From positions 372,001-436,000 of the forward strand of contig JABTTQ020002182.1 of the NCBI GenBank assembly GCA_016081115.2: 64,000 bases of DNA. Reading direction: 5' to 3'. The translations under genes were made by a program, and so were the position numbers. The stretch's first letter is position 1. The number at the start of each line of letters is the position of its first letter. Shown here piece by piece: positions 48,110-59,400 of this stretch. The notes below the pieces were generated by a model, which had not been told where the DNA came from, did not search any database, and was given only the letters and a program-made list of their open reading frames with translations. Source of the stretch: Rehmannia glutinosa (lineage: Eukaryota; Streptophyta; Magnoliopsida; Lamiales; Orobanchaceae).

Positions 48110-49940
48110 TATACTAATATTTTCTATAATTAGTTCCATTATTTTCTTAACTATGTCATTTTTTTCTAATTTTTTTTAACTAATTCCATAATTATTGTGA
48201 GTTCAATTTAAAAATATAATTAGTTTAGTAATTGTATCATATAAATTATTTCCTTAATTATACAAAAATATATAATTATTTTTGGTTACCCAAATATACG
48301 ATTTTTGCAAATATACGATTTTTGGATTGATTTGTCCAAAACAATCAATTAATTTGGGTGTGGATATATTAAATCAAATTACTATCAGTTTTGGATAACT
48401 CAAAAATATGCACACGTTAAGAGAGTTTTCGGATTAATTTATCCAAATTTTTGTATCTTATTCTCGATTTTTCCTTTTTTTTTCTATTGAGTCATCCTAA
48501 TTTATATCATACACTAATGTTTCTGCATTTAGTTTTCTTAATTATATTAATTTTCTAATTTTTATATAATTAATTTCATAATAAAAAGGTTGAGGATCCT
48601 CCTTAATCCCCCACCTACATTGGGTGTTTACACAAAAAAAATAATACTTAATTTCATAATTATTGTCAATTCAGTCTAAAATTGGATTGATTTGTCTAAA
48701 ATCAATCAATTAGTTTGTTTACAGATTATAACTAAAAAATATATATGTCCACGTTAGGATAATTTTCGGATTGATTTGTCTAAAAATAATTCGCTAAATT
48801 GATTGATGATATGGAAAGTGATTTGGTAAGAAATCAGAGATGATTTGTTGAGTGATGGATTGTGTGGATTTGAGTATTTTATATATGTTTTCAGGATATT
48901 AGATATACTAATATTAATATTAATGTTCAAGATTTTCATTTAAATAGATTACAAGATATACAATTAGGATTTCATTATAAAATTATTTACAAATTCAGCA
49001 AGTGTAAATGGGCGAAATTTCAGATTTTTTATATTATATATATAGATATAGATGAGTAACACTGGCCACAAATAATTGTTATGGTAATTCGTGTATTTAA
49101 TCTTTGGCATCTTTTGGTATAATAGATGGAAAAAATATATTGTTCATTTAAGTAATATAATATCCATTATAGCAAACATAATAGTTATTTGATCGAATTT
49201 GTTGTCAAAGATTGCATATGTTTTTTCCTAATTTATGAATATTAAAGTATTTCATCCATATTTATGATAATGAAATTGGCTAACATATCAAGATTGTTTT
49301 TCAAAAGTATATAATATAAAACTTCTAAATTTGTTACAAAATCGTATATTGAAATAATATCCGACTTCCAAATTTTATTTTTAAATATTTTCTTTTGATT
49401 ATTAAAGTAGTAGTTTATAAATTTAGATAAATAAAATAATTTTATTTCAAGACTAATTTTTCCTATAATTTGGCTAAATAGATTGATGATGTGGAAAGTG
49501 AATTAGCAAGAAATCGATAATAAGATACAAATTTTTGGACAAATCAATCCAAATATTCTCATAAAGCGGGCATGTTTTTTTTATTATCCAAAACTGAATG
49601 TGCTTTGATTAGGCAAATCTGCAAACAAATCACTTGATTTATTTTGGACAAATCAATTGTAAAAATCTATGTTTTGGTATAATTAACAATAAATCTTATG
49701 CTTTGATATAATTGACAACAATTAATGTAATGTACTATATATAATAAATAGATTAAATTAATAATAAAAAGGAATTAATTTCTATGATATAACTACGGAA
49801 CTAATCATGTTTCTAAATTGAATTGACAATGATTATGGGATTAATTATAGAAAACATAGAAAAAAAATGATATAATTAAGAATAATTAACGGAATTGTTT
49901 ATAGAAAAGATCAATATATGATATAAATTAGGATTTAGAA
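48110..49940. repeat. Diverged inverted repeat in Helitron Y (also in X)
   Basis: The left arm (about 48110-48600) and the reverse complement of the right arm (about 49490-49940) share blocks such as TCATTTTTTTCTA and CATAATTATTG. They also share a TTATCCAAAACTGAT-type stretch. The matching X arms are about 18950-19390 and 35560-36010. The arms are too diverged for exact borders. Confidence 0.45.
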
Positions 49941-50860
49941 AAATAAGATAAAATTGCATAAAAATCATAATTTGTTTTCTAATTTATGAACATTAATCAA
50001 TATTAAGTATTTCATCCATATTTATGATAATGAATTTGGCTAACATATCTAGATTTTTATTCAAAAGAATATAATATAAGTATTCTACTTTTTGTTACAA
50101 AATCGTATGCCGCGAAACAATATCCATCTTCAAATTTTAATTTTAAATATTTCCTTTTGATTATTAAATCAACATATCTATATATATATATATAATTTCA
50201 ATATTAATCTTCAATATTTTTCAAGATATACGATTATAATTTTGCAGCAAAATAATTTCCGAATTTAGCAAGTGAAAATGGGTGGAAAGTTTTTTATTCC
50301 TGATTTCTGCTATTAGATATATATAGAATTGACTGTCGAACTTGCATGGAAGATGTTAACACAAAAAATTTAAAATAATTATAAATTGTAATGAATTTCT
50401 AATTGGACAATATAAAAAGCCATTACAATAAGGAGGTAGGCGTTAATTTATTTTTTTTTTTCTATTTTTTTTTCTTGAGAAAATGGGGGACATATTAAAA
50501 TACTGGTAACAAAGAATGTAACAATGCAATAATTACTTAAAAAGCAAACAATATCGAAGTTTCTATCAAGAATAACACTTAAAAATGAAAACAGAATAAA
50601 AACAACTTAAAAAATCTACAATATATGGAATGTAACAGAAAATAACATAAAATAAAAAACAAATAGTGTATATAAAAAATAATACAATATAAGGAATAAA
50701 AACAATATCAAAGCGTCTATAAAAACATCTCAATAATTACGTAAAATATGACGAATGTAACAAAAAATATGTTAGCATGAGGAATAATACAAAAACAAAC
50801 AAATCATACAAAAAACAACTTAAAAAAATAAACAAAACTATCAAAAAAAAAGAAACTCAC

Positions 50861-50998
50861 CAAATTTTGTCCGTATAAATCTACAATATAGTGTATATAA
50901 AAACTCTTCCTTATTGTTGTATTCGAGTTCAATACTGTCGGTGTTGGCGCGACACATAATGGAAACTGAAATAGAGGGGAACGTGAAGATGAAGCCAT
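50861..50998 (-). CDS. Conserved 46-codon first exon (copy in Y)
   Basis: MASSSRSPLFQF ... LYGQNL, 138 bp, ending at an intact GTGAGT donor (minus strand). It is the third copy of the exon seen at 17575-17712 and 37088-37225. Confidence 0.45.
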
Positions 50999-51921
50999 AT
51001 TTGTTGTTTAGGCTTCGAATTTAGGATTAACAATATGAGTAAAATGATGAAGTTATGTAGAAGAACAATAAAAGTGATGAAGATATGTATTGAAACAAAT
51101 AAAAGTGTGAGGCCCCGAATTTTAACAACGTGAGATATGGTGTTATGTAGTGATTATTTATTCGGCTATGTATCACAAACCTATTATTAATGAAACGCGA
51201 CTCAACTTTTATTTATTTCTTCCAATGTCAATTACGTCTTCCTTATTTTCGAGCATAATGATTTTATATTCTCCTCTAGTACTAATACTTGGTCGATTAA
51301 CTACGACTTTAGAATTTTTGGACCCTCGATAATTTAGGAGTATATTCTGACCCTTATCCGAATATTTCATCTTATTCTATAATTCATCCCAACCAACTTC
51401 CAATTTATTTTTGGAGTACATATTTCTTATTTCAAATTTTTATTTCAAGTTGAAAATATTTAATTATGGATATCTATACATTTTAATTTTTTTTCCCTCA
51501 ATTTTATAAAGAAAAGAAACCAAATATTTTTTTTACTTTTCCCCTAATTTTCGAAATTACCACTTTAAATGGGGAAATTAATTCAATTTTCTTCTACCAC
51601 TATTTTTATCATTTTGTATCTCCCAACTAGTTAATTATTGGACAAATAAATTGATAAATCCATTTCTATTTTTTTTTATATCTTGCAAGCCTACAATTTA
51701 AAAGTTTCTCTACAAATCCCACTACATCTTGGTCAAACAAAACAAAATGATTCCCCTAAAACCTAGCTTTTGGCCAATTGTCCCTAAGAAAGTAACCTAG
51801 ATATTAATTTATGTCCTAACTTCCCCAATTATTATCCTAACTCATCATTTAACCAAAACAAAACACAAATCTTCTCTCCAACTTCTCTCCAAAAATCCTC
51901 CAACATTTTCTCTAAGCATAA

Positions 51922-52400
51922 GTTCATCTTCTTCTTCAAATCTTCAAATAATCTTCATATCTTCAAACACACATTCTTCAAATGTTCAAACAATCTTCAT
52001 ATCTTCAAAACACACATTCTTCAAATCTTCAAACAATCTTCATATCTTCAAAACACACATTCTTCAAATCTTCAAACAATCTTCATATCTTCAAAACACA
52101 CATTCTTCAAATCTTCAAATAATCTTCATATCTTCAAACACACATTCTTCAAATCTTCAAACAATCTTCATATCTTCAAAACACACATTCTTTAAATCTT
52201 CAAACAATCTTCATATTTTCAAAACACACATTCTTCAAATCTTCAAACAATCTTCATATCTTCGAAACACACATTCTTCATATCTTCAAACAATCTTCAT
52301 ATCTTCAAATATTTTTTCATATCTTCAAACACACTTTCTTCATATCTTCAAGAATACTTTCTTCATATCTTCAAACACTTTCTTCTTTCTTCAAACACTT
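51922..52400 (+). repeat. Minisatellite, ~43-bp unit
   Basis: About ten units built from CTTCAAA and ATCTTCATAT with a CACACATTC spacer. Units degrade to shorter forms after about 52300. It replaces part of the leader region of the LTR. Confidence 0.85.
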
Positions 52401-54782
52401 AACAAAAAAAAAACTCTTCTTACTTCTTTATTTTCGAAACTATCACTACTACAAGTACACTTAGAAGACAACTTGAAGATAATAGAGACTTGGAACCATC
52501 TTGACTAGACCTCAAGAAATTGTGAAAGAAATTGGACTATAAGGTAAGAAATGGGATTTTTAGTACATTTTCTTCTTCTCTTCTATTTTCCAAAATTTTG
52601 ATACTCCATTTTCATTTTTGGACTTTTAGGGGCTGACCTTAAGAGTTGTTTTAAGAGTGAGCAAAGAGACCCATTTTGAGACCCCTACTAGTCTCATTTC
52701 ATCTACTACACAAGGTAAGTGTAGTTTTACCAATATTCTTCACCTCCTTCTTCTTTCCTTAAATTTTTAACCTCATTTCCTAACTTCTACATTTGTTTTG
52801 GTATTTCTTGACTTAGGAGCTGACCTAAGCGACCTCATACCAAGTTGTGAAATTCATCCTTTTTTTTTCACACCTCTCCAATTTTAAGGTGGGTGGAAAA
52901 ATCCTTTCAACTTCTAGGTGTTTTACTTAAAAATGCATGTAGTATTTTGATTTTGAGCACTTGAGATATATATTATGTATTGCATGCTATTTTCTTGTAT
53001 CAAGTTGAGAAAATTCTCAAGTGTTGCTCAAAAATGCGATTTATCGAAAAATAGGACATACATGTACACTTTATTGTTATACTTGATAAAATTTTGTATG
53101 AGAAGGATATGTATGTGTATGACTCTTGAAATCTATGTTTTGAATGATTTATAACCTGGACAAGTCGAGCATAATTGATTAAATTTCAACTTTTGGACTT
53201 AAAATGCAAAAATAGAAAGTTGGTGGACTTAATTGCAAGAAAATAAAACTTAAGGGATCCCTCTGTAATTTTCAATTTTTGGGACTGAACTCAGGTTCAA
53301 AAATTATGTTTTGACATTTTAATAAAGTTTTAAGAGTTCTTAGATAAATAAAATCAACCCTTAAAAGCCCAAGGACTAGATTGTAAAATTTTAGAAGGTT
53401 AAGGGCTATTTTGCAATTTTCGAAACTGTACCAGATCCTAATTTTAAAATTTGAAATTTTAACTCTTAAGGGACTGGAAATAACATATTTTAAGTGTATT
53501 CCAAAAATCCAAGTGTTTAGAGCTTGGAAAGTAATTTTATAAAAATTGAGGGACCAAATTGTAAAAGATTAAACTTGAGGACCAAAATACAATTTCCAGG
53601 ACTTATGCAGTCCATGCACCTGGAAATACTAATTTAACTATAACATAATTATATCTTGGACCCAAGGTTCAAATTTCATAACAATTGGACCCCTAAAAGC
53701 CTTAAAGTCAATTATTTCAAAATGGGACAAAAATGAGATTTTCAAAAGTTAAGGGACCTATACTTGCTTCTTTTAAAAACTGCTTTTGTCCCAATATCCC
53801 ACTAACCTGAGTGACATTTTACAACTGGAATCACATTAAAAGCCCTTCCGGTTTGTGAGTTCCAATTATTTTAAACTTAGAGCCCGAAATAACAATTTTA
53901 ACAAATTTGGGGCCAATGTGAGAATTTTTATAAAAACTCGACCTCCAAACTTTAAAAACTTGAATCTCTGAACAATTTAGAGAATTTAGGAACTGACCTC
54001 ATAATATTTCAAGGTCGGGACTTTTATTTATTTAACTTTTAACCCCAAAAGTATTGGTTTTTACAAAACGGGGCTAATTGTAAATTTTCTTTTTACACGG
54101 ACCTAACTCAATTATTTTTCTTTTAAAGAAACAGCTCTAGACACTTTGACTTTTAATAATTATTTAAAGGATTTTATTTTCTTAAAACCCCTTGACTCAT
54201 CGGATCGTCTTGACCGATCAATACGCGATCGCGGGGTGACTTCCTCGTCTTGCGATTTCGAATCTATAACGGGACTTATGTTCCACCTAATCTTGCAAGA
54301 TATCGAAGATTGCTTATCCTCCCGATAATCATCTTCATCCAAATAACTCCACCAACGCCATAATTGCCACTCGTAATTTGAAAACTTTTTCAAATACTTC
54401 GAATCAATAATACTCGATTGCTGGTTGACTACCCGAACGTGTACTTACTTTCCTGTCTGAGTCAACTTGGTGTGTCGAGCTCACAGTCGGAATGGATATG
54501 TTGGGGATGGAACCGGACAGCTCGACTGCTATTCCACTCTGTGGCCCCATCATCTTAATCCCGTAACTGAGGGACAGAGTTTGTCCAAGGGAAGTGAGTC
54601 ATAGTACTTGAGGTATAATCATGATTATGACGAATCCGAGCCTTGCAAGCTCCAATGTGGATTTTGTCTTTGCCTATGGAGCGATAAGGTGTCAGGTCTT
54701 GGACCATCTTGAACGGGAGTTACAAGGAAGAAGCGAAGGAACATGCCCGATCCACACGATTCAGGAGTTAATCGTAACGATT

Positions 54783-54900
54783 GGTTGGCGCTACAAATCC
54801 GTACGCAACCGCTACTTGTATTGCATTGGTTGGCGCTACAAATCCGTACGCAACCTTTACTCGTTTGCATAGGATTGGCGTTACATTTCGTACGCAATCC
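54783..54900 (+). repeat. Three-unit hairpin array in LTR (copy at 51105)
   Basis: The clearest copy. Units 1 and 2 read GGTTGGCGCTAC, loop AAATCC, GTACGCAACC. Unit 3 reads GGATTGGCGTTAC, loop ATTTC, GTACGCAATCC. Confidence 0.8.
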
Positions 54901-55733
54901 TACCTGTCTTGCCTGAATCATAGTGCTTGTGTGACCACGAATTGTTTCTTAAACTGTATAAGTATTTTACTTAAATATATTTATCACGACGCTTGTGGAC
55001 TGTGTGTGAAATCATGCATCATATTTCACGCGTTTTCATACAACTAATTTTCTCGCATTAACTATATATATCGCCACACTTGCACACGATCACCCCATCC
55101 ACTGAGATTTCTGTCTCATTCCCTCATGTTTTCTAACCTTAGATGAGGAGTACGTTGAAGACGTCGAACCTAATACAGACTGAATCCCGTGCTCCGCCTG
55201 TCGTACTTGTTCCTATTATCATTGAAATCGAGCGACATTTTTCTTTTGCTTTTGTTATTGTTGGACTCCTTCATTCTGTTTTAGTTTGGACTTTAAGTTT
55301 AAATTCGGATATTCTGATGGGTTGTATTTGGATATTGTCGGACCTTAAGATGTAATTTGTACTTGTGTTTATTTCTTTCCGTTGCATTAGACTCTTTTCA
55401 CTTGGAGATTTGTATCATTGGTTTAGACTGTTGATTTATCGTCGTCGCGTCGCGTTTGGGGCGTGACAAAAAGTGATGAAGATATGTAGAAGAACAGAAG
55501 AACGAACATTTAGCTATAGTTCATATAATTATGGTGAAAAAAATTACCATTTATAATACACGTCTTATAATACAATGATCTTTATATTACAATGATCCTC
55601 TTATAATACATTCCTAATATTAAAATTTATAATAATTACCATTTATAATGTTTAGAATTCTTTCCTAATATAATAAGTAAAAAAAGCGGGATTTTTTTTT
55701 CCGGACTTCTGCTATTATATATATATATATAGA

Positions 55734-56434
55734 TATAGATATCATAACTCTCCAATCTATAGCTATTAATGCTTAATTTATAGTAGGATAAATTGGGAAA
55801 ATTAACCTCCTCCAAATAGCCAACCGCTCTGCATTCCACGTACTAGCTTAGCAGGCTGAATTTTATATTTAGCTTCCCACCCACTCTCTCGATCTCCACC
55901 TTCTTCCATTTTCGCCTGCTGCTTTCTCAAATCTCAACTCCATTCGATAAAAATGAACTACTGAAACTAATCATTTCTTCGACGAATCTTGCATCCGATT
56001 ACTACTATGTTTATAATTACATTTAACATGCATAATCTCTGATCTTGGTATTCCTCAGATTGATTAAAGAATCAAGAAAGAGTCCTTTTGCCCGCGGGCC
56101 TGCTTTTTCGGGAGAAATATTGGGTGCGCATTTGGTTCTGAAATGTTTTTGTGTTGAGATATGGTAAGAATGAGATTCAGAGTTTGAACTTTTGGATGGG
56201 AAATGGTAAAGTAAAGGACTTCGTGAAATCATTTATAACCCTATGAAATGTTAACGATTAGTAAACTTGGTTTTTGATATTTGTATGGTGGCACTATCTG
56301 ATTTGGTATTGATTCGTGGTTTAGTTAATTGATTGGTTTGTCTATGGCTATGAGGTTTTATGCGGATTAGGTTCCGTAATTGTAATCTTGATTACATCTA
56401 ATGGGAGTTGATTTGGCCAACTGCGGTGCGCGTG
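55734..56434 (+). promoter_or_regulatory. TBL gene upstream region and 5' UTR
   Basis: Single-copy-looking DNA begins just after Helitron Y. A TATA-like TTTATATTT at 55862-55870 is followed by a pyrimidine-rich stretch (CCCACCCACTCTCTCGATCT), typical of a plant transcript start at about 55890-55905. An upstream ORF of 15 codons (56401-56448) overlaps the first in-frame ATG. The promoter is therefore within about 170 bp of the Helitron end. Confidence 0.4.
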
Positions 56435-59400
56435 ATGTATCCAATTGAGAGGATGAGTAGTTTTAATAGAAGTGTTTCCTTTAAACAAAGGGCTGCAAAT
56501 ATTGGCAGCCCAAGATTTAGTAGGAAGACTTGGGTTTCACGGTTGTTTCGTGCTCTAATTGCTATTGGATCATTGGTTTCGTTCTTGCTGGCCATTGGTT
56601 GTGGATATGTGTATGTTCTGCCAAATCTTACACATGCATTCCATGATCATGATGAGTTCGGATTTTCCAACTCTAATGGTTCAACAGACTCGTGTGATGT
56701 TTTTGATGGAAATTGGGTACTGGATTATAGTTACCCCTTGTACAATGCTTCAGAATGTCCTTTCGTAGAGCAAGGATTCAATTGCTTACTCAATGGTCGA
56801 GAGGATGAGGATTATCTGAAATGGAGGTGGAAGCCGAAAAATTGTGACATTCCGAGAGTTAATGTGCAGCGTGTTTTGGAAGCACTACGAAATAAAAGAG
56901 TTGTTTTCGTTGGTGATTCGATGAGTAGAACTCAGTGGGAGTCTTTGATATGTTTGCTAATGACTGGTGTGGAAGATAAGGAAAGTGTTTATGAAGTCAA
57001 TGGGAATATGATAACAAAGCAGATTAGGTTCTTAGGAGTAAGGTTCAGTTCCTTTAATTTCACCATCGAGTTTTATCGATCGGTTTTCCTTGTGCAACAC
57101 AACTGGGCACCCAAAAATGTACCAAAGAGAGTTAGATCAACACTTAAATTGGACAAGTTGGATGATATCAGTAAAGAGTGGATCGATTCAGATGTTCTAA
57201 TTTTTAATTCTGGTCAGTGGTGGGTTCCAGGGAAGCTTTTTGGAACGTAAGTTCCGTTTTCTCTCCATTTTGACGTATGTGTATGTCTTTGTTAAATTTC
57301 TATGCCTTTTTCCTTAATAAATGAAATGCATTCTTCTTGACCTATTTTTTGCATCATTACCAACATTCATTTGCCACTGCATTTTCATTATTTTCTTGCA
57401 TTGTCTGTATCATTGCCTTCTTTCAGTAGTTTAATGCCTAGTGTCATTATGCATACATTAACCCTGAATGTTTATTTTCGTCATCTGTGCCAAGTTGCAT
57501 TGTTAACTTGAATCCAAAATTTCTCACGTAGAATAGTATCGTTGTGTTTTCCTTTGTTTATTTGGTTTATTTTATAAATTGACACTCTATACTAAGACAA
57601 TCTGTAGCTTTCTGCAACATACTATGCTCGAAGTTCTTTTTTCTAATCCTGCCCCCCTCAGTTTACGTTTCATAGACTATCAAATGTTTAAGTATAATAG
57701 GAGTTTTGCTTAAATAAATATTGTACGTGACAAGATCGTGCTATTTCCCACTATGTTATCTCTGTGTTCTGCAAAGAGATCACTTTGATCTGACTTATAT
57801 CTTCATATTTAAAAGAAAGAAAATGGAAATTCTTCTATCAGTCAAATGTTTTGTATCCATTTCAAGTTGATTGCACTGTTTCTTAAGCCAGAGATATCCA
57901 AGATTTGCATATGTCAAATGTTTCCTTTTTTGGCTGATTCTTAATGGGAACTGTATAAGTCTTCACAAGATGATGCGAAAGGATCTAGTTTGACATATAT
58001 CCAGCAATAAGAGATAGATGATCTTTTCTGATCAACAAGACAGAGGTGAAAGATCTATCTGAAGTCTACCATTATTAACTGCCAAACAAGTTAAACTTAA
58101 TATAAAATGATAAACTTCTTTGTTATACTATATTATGAGCTTATCTAACAATAAATATCAACTTTGCACACCTGTATGCATACAAAAACTTAGATAAAAT
58201 GCAACAATTTAGAAGTGAATGAGGAAACGGTGAAGTTCTTTCTTTCCCTCTAGATTTTGTGGTTGCTTAAGCTTTAGTGATATACCTTGGACGCAGTCTT
58301 TCAGAGAGTGGTCTAACAATGTAAATTGTGTATAAAAACAATATTAGAATATTGGTCAAACATGTTATTGCTCTAACTTTCCAGAGCATGGAGAACTTGA
58401 AAGCACATGCTGCCATAATAGAAAATAGGGATAATTACATAAAACCCCCAGAGGTTTGGGCTAATTACATAAAAACTCAGAGATTTTTGAAAATTACAAA
58501 AAGCCCCTTAAGGTTTGATTCGCTTACATCTTCCCCTTCATAAGCAAGAAACATTTCAAAAAACCACACAATTAACCCCTTAAATTTAAGACAAAATCTA
58601 ACCTGAGGAGCCTTTTTGTAATTTTGAAATATCTGTGGATTTTTTTGTAATTAGCCCAAACCTTGGGGGTCTTTTTGTAATTATCCCTAGAAAATATGAG
58701 TTGAATCTCTTGAGGATTTTGGATTTGAATAGGTGCAATTTCTGTTTGCCTCCTTCGACCTTAGTAATTTATATTGTTGGAACTCTGACTAGTGGTAATG
58801 ATTTCTAAGCCAATCATTATTTATGTGTGATGAGCGGATTGTAATGTATTCTACTCCATGCCTCAGTAAGGTCAAGTGGTATAAGAAATTACTGCAGAAT
58901 CATTCTATATACTATTCTGTACCTCCCAAGTTGGTATTGGAGACTTCATGACAATTGTCGCATTGATTTGTTTTCGTCAACTTTTGTGAGCTTCATAGTT
59001 TGTAACTGACCAAGCCATTAGTCACTCCTTTCTTCAACAATTTTGTGAGGCTTGGATTTTATAGGTCATCTCTATGCAATTTTCAAGTATCCTTACTAGC
59101 CCAATTAAATCACAGACCATTGTTATATGATTAACATTTGTTAAGCTAATTTGTTTTCTTGGTGGAAATATCAATTTTTTTCATACTGTAATGCTGAATG
59201 GAATTGAGAAATTGTTCCAAGTTTTCCAATCAGTTATTTATTATGTGCAACTATTAAGCAAATAGCGTGTTTTGTGCTTTATATGTTGATGTAGATGGTC
59301 GATTGTCGTATGATTTTTGTATTGAAAATATAATGTTATCTAGATTCATTAATCTACATTTCATCTCTGACTTGGTGTCTGTTTATACTTGTTATCTGGC

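Larger units (their letters stand above)
51105..55468 (+). mobile_element. Solo LTR (4364 bp), related gypsy subfamily
   Basis: TGTGAGGCCCCGAATTTT ... GGGGCGTGACA, flanked by AAAAG at 51100-51104 and 55469-55473. The start resembles the 41906 LTR and the 3' two thirds align with all the others. It contains a minisatellite at about 51922-52400. Confidence 0.92.
41837..55733 (-). mobile_element. Helitron Y, near-copy of X, with two solo LTR insertions
   Basis: It begins A|CTAG (41837-41840) with the hairpin CGTGCGTTGCACG. It ends ...CTTCTGCTATTATATATATATATATAGA|T at 55732-55734. Without LTRs it is about 4.2 kb (41837-41905, 47244-51104, 55474-55733) and follows X nearly base for base, except for a deletion near 50170. 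It retains the helicase C-terminus remnant (about 47720-48020) and the 46-codon exon. It is non-autonomous. Confidence 0.75.

Noticed and set aside
51922..52400. CRISPR-like array
   Set aside because: Units are contiguous and vary gradually, with no unique spacers. It is a minisatellite in a plant LTR.
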